Positions 47,101 through 59,701 of a DNA stretch of 64,000 nucleotides are shown one piece after another (position 1 is the stretch's first letter; each line of letters begins with the position of its first letter). The stretch is from Byssochlamys sp. IMV 00236 (lineage: Eukaryota; Ascomycota; Eurotiomycetes; Eurotiales; Thermoascaceae). The position numbers and the translations under genes are program-made. The notes beneath the pieces are model-generated. The model was given only the letters and a program-made list of their open reading frames with translations. It made no database searches and was not told the origin of the DNA. The stretch is taken from positions 1 through 64,000 of the forward strand of contig MSJH02000656.1 in assembly GCA_001931875.2 (NCBI GenBank). The letters run 5' to 3'.

Positions 47101-49334
47101 TTAGTTTCTCTCCTTCCTTGTCCATCCGGTCTTCAGATCTCCACCAAGTTTGAAGCGAGGCATGGGATGAGCTTCGGTATTGAAGACGTTTTCTTCTAGG
47201 GAGATGAAATCGCGATCTGAGAAGAGGAGGTAGAAGTATTTCAGGGTCTCTGCGAGCCAGAAGCTTTCCATGTTGTCGCGCTGGACAGCAGGGATGGTGT
47301 TGACGTTGGAGAGGGACGTGAAGCCCATGATGTGCGAGGAGGGTTTCTTATCCTTAGCGGAGGGATCATCTTCTGTCTCAATGACAGCAGTGTGTTTGAT
47401 GAAGGATTTGAACATCTCCCAGCCCCAATGACGGTAGGTCTCATCGCCGGTAATGCGGTACATGTAGAAGAGAGACTCGACAGTCTCTGGTCGTTGAAGG
47501 TTGTGCCGGTCCTGAGCGTGGATGTCGATATCTTGCTGCCAGGGGTTATCTTCTAGCGGGTAGAGAGGATGCGAGACCAGAAGGAGATCTTCGTGTTTCG
47601 ATTTGCTGTTTCCTTCGGTCATTGTAGAGCTGGGGAATACGTCGGTCATCATGCGTGGGGGGTCGTCGATACGGAAGTAGGTGATTTCCGGAGCAAGACC
47701 GGTCTTCGTGGCCAGGTAGGTTGCCCAGCATGTCTTCATCAGTTCTTTGGCTAGGAGAATCTCCTCATCTTGTCGGCGTGTCCAATCGGGGGATTTCTTT
47801 GCCTCAGCCAAGGGCCGTCCGCCAGTAGCACCAAGGGCAATTGTGCCTGGCATGAAACAAACAAGGTGGTCCATCTTAGGCGACAGAGTCCCGTCAAGTC
47901 CGTTGGGTCGCTCTCCAAGAACTGTCATTTGCGCATGTTTCGTGTATGTGATCAGATGCTTGCGGATACCCATTAAGGACTCGTCCCATAGCTCCTTGTA
48001 GATTGGTTCTTGTTCGGAGGTCTGCAGGTATTGTTTGATGAGGTATTCTACATGAGATGATCAGCTCGAAATTCCTCCTGGGAGGGTTTAAAGGGGACAT
48101 ACCATAATAAGAATCACCTCTACTTCCTAGACGGATGTTCTCGCCTCGGAATTCTCCGCTCTCAGGATTGATGAAGATCGGGAGCAACCCGTCCTTCCTC
48201 TGTTGGTCGTCAACGACTTGCATAACCTTCTCCACCGTCTTCCAATATTCCGCTTCTCCGGTCAACTTAGCAAGATACTTGAACTCCAACTGCACAGAAG
48301 TGGCCTCGGCGGTGGATGAAGCGCCACCATCAGCATGCGATGGTATACCCCTGGAAGTATTGAGGTTCACACTCGCGTACGGAACACCCGAGGTGGAGTC
48401 GAACGCACCAAGCAGGCGGTCGGCGAGGTCAGTAGCTTTCTCGATATATAGATCCTCGCCCGGAGAACCCTCATCATCGTCGCGGATAGGAGCCAGATCT
48501 GGATACTTCGTTGAAAGGTAGTGCGCGGAGAGCAGACCACCCAGCATGCGGATGGTAGTCTCGAAGGTGTTGACATCGTGATCCTGATTATACTGCAATG
48601 AAGTGTGAATCCACCGCCGCGCATCTTGCACGCGAGAGGTGAGGTTCATGATCATCAGCGTATCGAGCGCATCGACGATGATCCAGCCCATGCCACCATT
48701 GATCATGTGTTTTCCCCCCTTGGATACGGGGTGATACTCGTCGAACCCTGACCCAAAACAATTAATATACCTCCAACAATTTCACAAGTGACAACCGTAT
48801 CCACTCACCCCATGCATACTTCTCATACCCGTCCCAACTGACCATGAATGCATCCCTGACCTTCTCTCTCCTAGCATCCCAATCGATACCACTATTTCCC
48901 CACCCAGACGGCTTCTCAGCCTCGCCATGCTCGAAGCTCTGAGCCCAACTCCATAGATCCCCACCCTTCAACGACCCAGTCTTCGTCTTAGACTGGTCTG
49001 AACCACCCGACCCAAGAAGCAACCACAACAAGCTGACCACCACGAATCCTACCACCCCATACACGATCCTCTGCCGCTGGCGTGCGGGCCCCGTCCGCCG
49101 CGGGGCAAAATATGGTTTATCCTTATACATAGGCAACGGCTTCTCCGTATCAAAGAAGCTATTCAACTTATGCGATATCCCTCCTACACTGTTTCCAGAT
49201 TGCGATTGTGATAGGCCATAGCCGCCTAGACTACCGGATCCGCTATTTCGCGAAGAGGCGCGCCAGTAATTATCTTCGATGGGCCGTTGTGATGAAGATA
49301 AGGAAGGGCCGGTTTGTGGGAGCTGGTAGGACAT
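47101..49334 (-). CDS. Class I alpha-1,2-mannosidase (GH47), type II membrane protein
   Basis: Three exons: 49334-48809, 48747-48103 and 48047-47101, 705 residues in frame. A cytoplasmic tail of about 90 residues precedes one membrane anchor (IVYGVVGFVVVSLLWLLLG), then a short stalk and the GH47 catalytic barrel. Family phrases include WDGYEKYAWGFDEYHP, GMGWIIVDALDTLMIM, FETTIRMLGGLLSAHYL, LPIFINPESGEF, SRGDSYYEYLIKQYL, DHLVCFMPG, RPETVESLFYMYRITGD and the final ESFWLAETLKYFYLLF. The acidic catalytic residues lie in these blocks, and the Thr of VFNTEAHP is the calcium-binding site near the C-terminus. By family it trims mannose from N-glycans in the ER or Golgi; the long tail and single anchor suggest an ER/Golgi enzyme, not one of the secreted fungal members. 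Both introns fall next to conserved barrel motifs. Confidence 0.93.
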
Positions 49335-50353
49335 CGTCCTCGGTTTCTCCTACCATATATGTATGGGGCTGGATCTTCTTGAGATCTGCAGGGGGGTGCA
49401 GGCCAAATTCCAGGGAACTGTGTTTGTCCCAGTTGATCGTTCTTCTTTCCCGTCTTGTGAAGTTCTCAATCGGAAATGAATCTGCGCGTCTTGTATGCGA
49501 TTGACAATGCGACCACGCGGGAAACAATCGAAGCACGGAGGACACTGTCTACCACCACAGTTCAGTCGTCAGCGAAAAGGTTCACCATAATAAGCCCCCA
49601 AGCCATTATCTTTTCCTCACAATAACCACAGTCGCAGAAATCAATAATCCAATGAGGGAGGGAGAGGAGGTGGGAAGTCGGTAACAAACGAACGTCTTCT
49701 CTATCCAAAAGGTGCCTCCGTAGATCCTCCGCGTGTGCACGCAGTGTTTCCTACCAGACTCTATACAGCCGTGGAGGGAAATATGCTCAATTGATATAAA
49801 CAATAGAAGCTCTGAGCTCTAGTTCTCTCTTCTTTTTCGCTCTGAGAGAAGCTATGTAACTTGGAGCTGGCACGTCACGCAGGTAACCGGCGGAGGAGCA
49901 ACGGGGCTAAACGCGGAGGAGCTGCTGGCTTCTTGGCACCGACTGTATACACGATGGAATGGCAGATGGTTTCCACGCTATCATGAGACATGGGGTTTAT
50001 TATAATGAATACCTTTGAGAAATTGGTATGAAGGCCATTTACTCAGTTAATCTACGACTGTATTTTCCGGGGCGCTCTGTTCCCATGGATCAGCATGAGG
50101 ATCTGGCGATCTGTCCGTTTTTTGGCTTCAATCCAAGGGCGGAGAACACGCAATTGGGCGTAGCAATTGCAGCGCATGTACAGGTAAATTTGTCGTCATA
50201 AAACTGGAAAATAGGACGAGAATAACATGCGAGAAACGTCTCGAGTTCAGATATCGACATCGCTCTCTACTTAGTTTACATTACGTAGGTTCCCCTCGGC
50301 ATAAGACCATGACCAGTCATAGATCAGAAGCTTGCTAACCAACATGCACCAAA
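49335..50353. other. Intergenic, about 1 kb
   Basis: It lies upstream of the mannosidase and downstream of Rpt4. A CT-rich leader-like stretch occurs at about 49800-49860. No gene is seen. Confidence 0.6.
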
Positions 50354-51729
50354 CTACAGTTTCTGGTACTCGAGCTTGCCCTCGAGTTTCTTCGCCTCAG
50401 CAACCTTGCGAACGGCCTTGTTGAAGTCGTCCTGGTTGACGGCATCCCGGTAGTCCTTGATGGCGAAAAGACCACTGTGCAATAGAGTTAGTTCACATCA
50501 TACGCAATAAAGGCAGGAACAGTGTAACATACGCTTCCGTAACCACATTTCTCAAATCCGCTCCGTTGAGACCGTCACTCATCTTGACGACACTCTCAAA
50601 GTCGATCTCACCCTCCGTCGCAACGGTGCTCGTGTGGATCTTCAGAATCTCCAGTCGACCGACCTCGTTAGGCAGGGGAATTTCGATCTTTCGGTCCAGA
50701 CGACCGGGTCGTAGCAGGGCGGGGTCCAATGTATCGGGTCTGTTCGTTGCCATAATGATCTTCGTCTTCCCGAGGTAGTCGAAACCATCCAGTTGGTTGA
50801 GCAGCTCCATCAGTGTCCGTTGAATTTCACGATCCGCAGAAGTACCCTCCGAAAATCGTCGTCCACCAATAGCATCGATCTCGTCCATGAAGATGATACA
50901 GGGCTCGTGCTCCTTCGCGTAACCAAACATTTCTCGGATCAATCGGGCAGATTCACCAATATACTTGTCGACGATAGCAGATGAAACAACTGTGATTTGT
51001 ATCAGTATGGTCTTTTGACAGTAATAGGCGCTCGCTATCCTGCATACCTTTCAAGAAGTTTGTCTCTAGCGAGCTGGCCACGGCTCTGGCCAACAGCGTC
51101 TTTCCCGTACCCGGAGGTCCATATAGCAGGACACCCTTCGGAGACTTGATACCCACCCGCATGAAGAGCTCGGGGTTCTTCAGCGGCAACTCGATCACCT
51201 CTCGCAACTCGCGAATCTGGTCGTTCAGACCACCAATACCAGCAAAGCTGATCTGACCGGGGTCCTCCAAAGACATGTTATACACCAGAGGGTCGACCTC
51301 GCGTGGTAGCATCCGCATGATGGTGAGTGTGGTCATGTCGAGGGCGACACGAGTGCCCTGTTTGAGCTTGGATCGGTCGACCTTGGAGCGGCAACCAACG
51401 ACATATCGTGGGCCTGACGACGCCTTGACGATGACTGCGATTGTTAGCTTTGGTCCCGTTCAGGACGGGCAGCCCAGCTCTTGAGCCGTAATTGAGATGC
51501 GCGGGGACTTACATCGTTCCTCGTCCAACTGCTTCAGCACCTCTCCGATGATCTGGCCCACACTCTGCAGCGCCTTGATGTTCTCTTCGGTGATATCAAA
51601 CTCCTTCTGTAGGTCCTTGATGCCCAGTCGTAGGGCCTTGAGCTTTGCCTCCCATTCTCGCAGGTCCAGCAGGCTTCGCTTGTAGTCTTCGAGCGCCTGC
51701 TCCCTCTCGGGGTCAGCAGCGCCGTTCAT
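50354..51729 (-). CDS. rpt4: 26S proteasome regulatory ATPase Rpt4 (Sug2)
   Basis: Four exons: 51729-51513, 51434-51048, 50989-50533 and 50474-50354, 393 residues in frame. The order is an N-terminal coiled coil (residues about 20-65), an OB domain ([15 protein letters not shown], then [18 protein letters not shown]), and an AAA+ domain with Walker A GPPGTGKT, Walker [15 protein letters not shown], sensor ATNRPD and arginine fingers in LLRPGRLDR. The block [19 protein letters not shown] and the C-terminal [14 protein letters not shown] point to Rpt4 among the six Rpt subunits. It forms part of the hexameric base that unfolds substrates into the 20S core. It lacks the HbYX tail, as expected for Rpt4. 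Three TCACGTG boxes lie 217-279 bp upstream of the start codon. Confidence 0.94.
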
Positions 51730-51946
51730 GGTGGCTGTGATGGGATTCAAGAACCAGAGGAATAAGGAGAAGAAAAGGTAGGAACTCGAGGGCCAAGAGG
51801 CGTTGGGACGGGAGGATAGAGCGGATAGAGGAGGGAAGGGTGTTGTGGTGGTATAACTATCACACAGTGTCTGAGGCAAGCTCACTGGCAGCTCCCGCCT
51901 TGCTGGGTCCCGGTTGAGCTGCTGACGGAACCGCTCGACGCCTAGA

Positions 51947-52008
51947 TCACGTGAACAAGTAGTCTTGATAAAGTCACGTGAAAGTCAGCATTCAATTAAA
52001 ATCACGTG
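51947..52008. promoter_or_regulatory. Three TCACGTG boxes with 27-28 bp spacing
   Basis: CACGTG hexamers occur at 51948-51953, 51975-51980 and 52003-52008, each preceded by T. The first two continue as TCACGTGA. Such E-box/CDEI elements are bound by bHLH factors (for example Cbf1-type). Their distance upstream of Rpt4 fits a promoter role. Confidence 0.6.
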
Positions 52009-52334
52009 GTTGTTCTGAGTTATTCGGAGCCTGAGGCAGTAGGCAGTTAGCCCCAAGGCATCCAGGCATCCAGGCACCAAGGCAAGGCATGATGTACGCT
52101 GCCGTGTGCCCGTGGCGTCACTCTTCAAAAGCGCTGGATGAAGTAACATGTATCTAGTTAACTAGTTAGTTAGTTAATTAACTAATCAATAATAATAATC
52201 ATGTTATGTGATTCCAGCCGACAGACCGAGAACACCAGCACAGAGACATCTGATACCCGCGTCTCTAGGCCTACAGATTCTACAGGCATCAAGGCAGAGA
52301 CGCTCTCTCTCTCTATCCGTCTCCCCGCCTTTCT

Positions 52335-52348
52335 CCGAGGCAGAACGG
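52335..52348. promoter_or_regulatory. CCG-N8-CGG inverted triplet, possible zinc-cluster site
   Basis: CCG and CGG separated by 8 bp lie about 0.76 kb upstream of the enolase ATG. Zn2Cys6 regulators of gluconeogenic genes (AcuK/AcuM type) use paired CCG/CGG triplets. One occurrence could be chance. Confidence 0.25.
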
Positions 52349-52721
52349 GAGATGTCGCTGGCGTGCTTGACGTCGTACGGTCGAATGGCGCGGGTTGAGC
52401 GAGTAAAAGAGAATAATAATCCGATAGTCCCCACTGGCGTAATTGGAAATATCCGGAGAGTCATGATATGCGCTGGTTAACAAGTTACCCGGGAGAGCTT
52501 TCCCTAGGTATACAAATACTGCCCCTCCACCCCGACGCCTCGACAACTTCCTGTTCCCCGTGTGTGCTTTTTTGACCTCCTTTGCTAAGATACCCTCGTC
52601 TGATTCCATCCCATCAATCCTCGTTATTCCTCCCATCAAGTTGTATCCTCTTGTTCTCTACCTACCAGGTAAGTTGTTTATTCCCTCCAGCTGTAAACTC
52701 TCCCTGCCCCACCATCCCACC

Positions 52722-52898
52722 ATGGTCCTCTACCCCTCCTCCCGATACTCTGACAGAGTATCATGGACAGCGCAGAGCAGCGCAGAGCAGCACAGAGCAG
52801 CTCAGACATGGGCACGGGGTGCTGTTGGACCGCTTCCCCCATCCAGGACGGGCGCCAGAGAGCAACAGAGCAACTGGCTGTTGGGTCAATTCAATTGA
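52722..52898 (+). other. Upstream ORF of 58 codons in the enolase leader
   Basis: The ATG at 52722 has a strong context (CCACCATGG), and the frame stops at 52898, about 210 bp before the enolase ATG. It lies inside the inferred 5' UTR intron, so it would reach ribosomes only in unspliced transcripts. The peptide has no family motif. Confidence 0.4.
52771..52800. repeat. Tandem decamer repeat CGCAGAGCAG
   Basis: Three head-to-tail copies (two exact, one with CA for CG) followed by a decayed fourth. They lie inside the enolase upstream ORF and inferred 5' UTR intron. Confidence 0.8.
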
Positions 52899-52964
52899 TT
52901 GACCGGGCCACGCTGCCTCCTGTCGCGGCCATCCAACCGCCCATTCTTTTTGGGTCGTCGGTGA

Positions 52965-54692
<1,728 letters not shown>

Positions 54693-55285
54693 ATGTAACC
54701 CGAAAGGGTATAATCCAAACCAAAACATCCTCACCCACATAATGCCCTATTGGACACAGGGGGGTACAGGGGTGATCGTCATGTCAGGAGATCCTCTCCT
54801 CCACATGGCACCGTTGGGCACGAAGACATGACCGAATACTTGCATGAAAACAAAAGAATCGGCTATGGGAAGCTCATAGCTAGGGCCAGCTAACCACTCC
54901 ATAGTAGTTGAAATCAGATTTAACTATATATTATTTCAAAAAAACTGTCTTGTTGGTCTTGCAGTTAGTGTTGTAAATCGTAACTTAGTAGTATATTGTG
55001 AAGAACAGAACTGGTAACGTTCGGGCATCAATAATAATAAACAACAATGTAACGACCGTGGGCCCTTGCAGTCACGTGAACTCCCCTCTCTCCCTGCGCT
55101 GGCTGAACCGGTGATGAAATGCTCCTCCGCCCACAGAAATTTCCCCTTTCACTCTCCCACTTTCCGCCCTCACACGCGTCTTGCTTTACTGGTTGCTGGT
55201 TAGATTCCGGGACCGGTACTACTGACTCTTATTACAAACACGAAAACCTCGCTGTCTGAGCTCAGAACCGGACGTTTTGCCCATC
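54693..55285. other. Intergenic between enolase and eIF3j, with a TCACGTGA box near 55073
   Basis: It holds the enolase 3' UTR and the eIF3j promoter. One GTCACGTGAA box occurs about 210 bp before the eIF3j start, similar to those near Rpt4. No gene is seen. Confidence 0.55.
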
Positions 55286-56286
55286 ATGGCGCCTTCGAAG
55301 TGGGGTATGTATTTTCCTCCGCGGTCCGCATCCGGATCGGTCGTTTGTGGAATTTCCCGCGGAGTCATGGTCTTGATGGCGCATAACTTGTTGCTGACTG
55401 GTAATGCTCAATGTTAGATGAGGAGGAGGAGAGCAGCAGCGGTCCCTCGTCACCGCCTGTCATTGCTCCCAGGCGCAAGTTCGACGATGAGGAGGAAGAG
55501 GATGTAAGAATCCACCCCGCCATCGCAGACACTCGCCCAGCAGTATAATGATCAGCATACTTATAACCTCGTTTCAAACAGGTCCTCGACTCGTGGGATG
55601 CTGCTGAGGACTCTGAAGTAGAGCGGGAGAAGGCTGCTAAGGCCGCTGCGGCGAAGGCCAAGGCCGACGCAGAGGCCGCTGCAAACAAGAAGACCAAGGC
55701 TCAGCGGTTAGAGGAGCTCAGGGAGGCCCACCGGCGACAACGCGAGGCAGAGGAGGACAGTGACGAAGACGAGGATGATGCTACGCGCCGGGCGCGCCTA
55801 CGTGCCACAGAGAAGGAGTCGGACCTCAAGCACGCCGAAGACTTGTTTGGCGATATCGACCTGAACCGGAACCGTGGTGCCCCTAAGGCCGTGGTCGTGG
55901 GTGATGCATCGGACCCTACGAAGGCGATCGATCTGTCGGCCATGCCTCTCTTCAACCCTACGACGAAGGACCAGTTCACCAAGCTCACAGAGACCCTGCT
56001 TCCTCTGCTGACACGGCACGCGAAGAAGCCCCATTATGCCCTGTGGGCGCAGGACTTCACCAAGAAGCTGGTCAAGGAGCTGAACAGCTCAGAGATCAAG
56101 AAGGCTGCCAGTGGTCTGACGACTCTCAGCAACGAGAAGCTGAAGGAGGAGCGACAAGCAGACAAGGGAGGCAAGAAGTCCAAGGCAGCTAAGAGCAAGG
56201 TTTCGCTCGTCGCCCACCGAGACAACCACATTGACACCACAGTCTACGCTGCTGACGACGATTTGGGCGATGACGACTTTATGTGA
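55286..56286 (+). CDS. Translation initiation factor eIF3 subunit j (Hcr1)
   Basis: Three exons: 55286-55304, 55418-55503 and 55582-56286, 269 residues in frame. The N-terminus MAPSKWDDEEEESSS, then VIAPRRKFDDEEEEDVLDSWD is the eIF3j hallmark (an acidic stretch with a conserved Trp). A long Ala/Lys/Glu coiled coil (EREKAAKAAAAKAKADAEAA) follows, then the core with DPTKAIDLSAMPLFNPTTKDQF and LTRHAKKPHYALWAQDFTKKLVKEL. The basic-to-acidic tail ends DDDLGDDDFM. By family it loosely joins eIF3 and binds the 40S decoding centre, and in yeast Hcr1 also helps ribosome recycling. The first coding exon is 19 nt only. Confidence 0.93.
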
Positions 56287-56870
56287 TCCCATTTGGCTTT
56301 AGAAAATTTCCGTCTTCCTGTTCTATGCTTTACTCGCTTTCTGTCTGCGTGTCTTCGGATACGGGCAATTTCTCTTCCTGTCCCATGATCATTACAATTG
56401 TTTACATCGTACCGTGGTAATCGGCATGGTTTAGCCATTTTTCTTTCTTCTATATTCTCTTTCTTTTTCAATTCCCATTCTAGATTGTGTAAATCCATTA
56501 TCTAAAACATTACAGTAGAATCTATCTATCAATCACCTTTTTTTCCGTGGTAGTAGTTCAAAAAGCCACGTATACATAACTAACCCTTCTAATGATAGAC
56601 TGACTTGAGTAAGTAGTAATCGACCAAGCTAAAGGTATATAGTCAAACATTCACTCACGAGCCAATATACTTAAGTCTCCCGACACACAACCACAACTAA
56701 CCATCCCTCCAACATCTAATAGAAAATAATAGATAATACCAAAAACAGGAAGCTGGCACGCGGGAGAAATCTAATGAGAAATAAGATAACTCAGAGGGTA
56801 ATATTAATTACCAAATCTAATCCAGAAGTTCGTATTGTTGTATTGTATCTATTGCCTTTTCTGGAATATC

Positions 56871-56906
<36 letters not shown>

Positions 56907-58316
56907 TCTAGCACAGCACAGATCTTGCCGGAATTCTTCCAAGTTAGCTTAATTATATATATAGCGCGTATTCTGAAAGTTCATATTTATCATTATTAAT
57001 TTGTAACTTATTCCTTTCGGGAACTAAATAATCAATCAGTTAAACACTACTCTATAGATTGACTAGATCGATCGTCCCGATCAGGACAGGACGCGACCTT
57101 GGACCGCGGCCGCCATAAAAAAAAAAAAACAACAATCCAACCCCCCCCTTTCGAAATAAAACCTGCATTACCTCAACTAGTGCTCTACTCTACAGCAACT
57201 ATGATGATGACAACACGCATGCAGAATCAATCACGTGTATCTTGACACAAAACCTCTTCGCTCGTCGTGGCTGAAAACAGCACGGAACTGATACAATAAG
57301 TTGCTTGACTCATGACCACGCGATCTTATCATCGGCCAATCAAGCTGGGTTTCGTCGCACCCTGTTGCACCCCTCCATCAGGCTGATGGCTAGCTGGATA
57401 GGTTGTTTCTACCATACGAAGGCGACGCGGACTGGAGTTGATATTATTGTTATCATGATCAGCCTGAAGTCATTCATGGCCATGGTCAGATGCCTATGCT
57501 GAAGAGACCGGTTTGATTCTTGATAATCTGTACTGTACTGTACTGTACTCCATGTGGGATATTTAGGATTTGAGCTCTTTTCTTTCTTTTTTTTTTCTGG
57601 ATGATGGATTGATTCGAGTGTAGTGGCTCTTGGGGATTGTGATTGGGGTTAGATAAAACTCCAGATGGGGATTGTTGAACTCTTAAGGGCTCTGTCTGAG
57701 TGTAGGACACAAAGAAATGGAAAAAAGAAGAGATGTAGGAAAACATACACAGCAGGATAGGGCACGAGGAATGGAGATGTTATGAAACAGGATAGACGAC
57801 AGGACCGGGGAAGTCGAGGAATGGAAGATAAAAATGGCTAGCTGGTGGCGGAAAACATGGAATCTTTCCTTTTCTCTCCCACCCAAGTTTGTCTTGTTTC
57901 TCATTGCTCTGCCTTCAAGCGAACAAAATGCGCCCACCATCGGTGTCCAAAGGGGAGTACAAACTTAGTATGTCCATCTAAAGGGAATCTCCAGGACGGA
58001 TTACAGTTCGGGCTTCAGTTTCCACGTCTGATGGTGAAGATCAAAATGAGAAAACAGAAAGAGCTTGTTAGGAGCAACAGAATAGAGAGCATAAGAGAGA
58101 GACAGATTCCGCTACAACCCCATTTTCACCACTCTCCAAATATCAAACTCCGCCGGCCGACTCACGCGTATTCCGAAACACTTGAAGACATGTGCCGGTC
58201 CAAACCGTTCCACGCAGTTAAAATAGACTTTCATAATCGCTGCTGGGGAGAAACGCAAACGCTCAAAGAGCCGCAGACGCTGCATGGCATCCGCAGCCGA
58301 CGGCAACCAAGTCGCT
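56287..58316. other. Intergenic between convergent genes, about 2 kb
   Basis: 3' flanks of eIF3j (plus) and 14-3-3 (minus). It contains the (AT)n repeat at 56872, an A-run near 57118 followed by a C-run, and short frames without motifs. No gene is seen. Confidence 0.55.
56872..56902. repeat. (AT)n microsatellite
   Basis: About 15 AT units in an AT-rich 3' region between eIF3j and the 14-3-3 gene. Confidence 0.9.
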
Positions 58317-59701
58317 TTACGACTCGGGGGCGGCGGGAGCCTCCTCAGTCTTGGCCTCGGCGGCGGGGGCAGCGGCCTCACCCTCAGCCTTCTCCTCCTT
58401 GACCTCACCGGCACCGGAAGCCTCGGCCTCGTTGCCATCGGACGAGGTCCAGAGAGTAAGGTTGTCACGCAGCAGCTGCATGATGAGAGTGCTGTCACGG
58501 TAGGACTCCTCGGAGAGAGAGTCGAGCTCGGCGATCGCATCGTCGAAGGCTTGCTTGGCAAGGTGGCAAGCGCGATCGGGGGAGTTGAGGATCTCGTAGT
58601 AGAAGACGGAGAAGTTCAGAGCCAGTCCGAGACGGATGGGGTGAGTAGGAGTGAGCTCGCTCTGGGCGATGTCGGTAGCAGTCTGAGTGAGAGCGTCATT
58701 GTCAGTACACTACAATTGACTAATTGAACAATTGGAGAATGATCTTTTTTTCCCCCTGTCAACATACCTTGTAGGCCTCGTGGGCAGCGGTAGCGGCGCT
58801 CTTGCGCTTGTTGCCAGAGGCGAACTCAGCGAGGTAGCGGTGGTAGTCACCCTTCCTGTAATGATCATCAGCATAAGACGTCTACAGAGACGATCGCGAG
58901 AAAGCTGTGTCTTTCTCCGCCCGTTGGGACGTACATCTTGTGGTAGAAGACTTTAGACTCGCCAGACTCGGCCTTGGGGATGAGGGACTGGTCAAGGACG
59001 TCGAGAACATCCTGGCAGACCTTCTCCAGCTCGGTCTCAATCTTCTGGCGGTACTCGCGGATGATGGTAACGTGCTGCTCAGAGCCCTTGGATTCCTCCT
59101 TCTGCTCGATCGAGGAGATGATACGCCAGGAAGCACGACGCGTACCAACGACGTTCTTGTAGGCCACGGAGAGCAGGTTACGCTCGTCAACGGTAAGCTC
59201 ACCACCAATCTGACTATGTGTTAGTTGATGGATTGATGACGATAGTAGAGCCGATAGGGGACAATGTGGGGTGAGCATACGTTGGCGACTTCCTGGAGGA
59301 CAGTTAGTTGGAGACCCTTTTAATACTATTCATGGAACCTAAAACTCAGGGGTACTCACCTTCATGTACGTGACCATCTCTGGAGCACGACTGTTAGTAT
59401 TTCAGGTCTCCTGTGTGATTTGCAACGAGGCTTACCATCGTAGCGCTCGGCCTGCTCGCAGAGCCTCGCGAGGAAGGTCTTGCTGCATGGGTGTCAGTTT
59501 GACATTGCTGTAACCATGAACCTGAGCGCAAGGAACTTTACCTCTCACGCTATAGGCAATGGATTCGGTCAGTATGACTCTTATCAGAAAGATATCAGGG
59601 TGGAGGGGAGAGACACAGCTGCAGCGTGACCATAAAGGTTGTTGCTGAGCCGCAGAGACATGGAGGAGGGGCTTTGGGCCAGAACGTACTTCAGAACTCA
59701 T
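58317..59701 (-). CDS. 14-3-3 protein
   Basis: Eight exons: 59701-59690, 59549-59542, 59482-59436, 59379-59360, 59292-59281, 59209-58935, 58855-58768 and 58682-58317, 271 residues, every junction in phase. The spliced start reads [25 protein letters not shown] and then [26 protein letters not shown]. The phosphopeptide-binding and signature parts include [46 protein letters not shown] and [23 protein letters not shown]. Also present is the terminal signature block [18 protein letters not shown]. The last 40 residues are Ala/Glu-rich. By family it binds phosphoserine/threonine clients as a dimer in the cytosol and nucleus. Exons 2 (8 nt) and 5 (12 nt) are micro-exons. The start ATG is followed by only 12 coding nt before the first intron. 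Confidence 0.96.
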
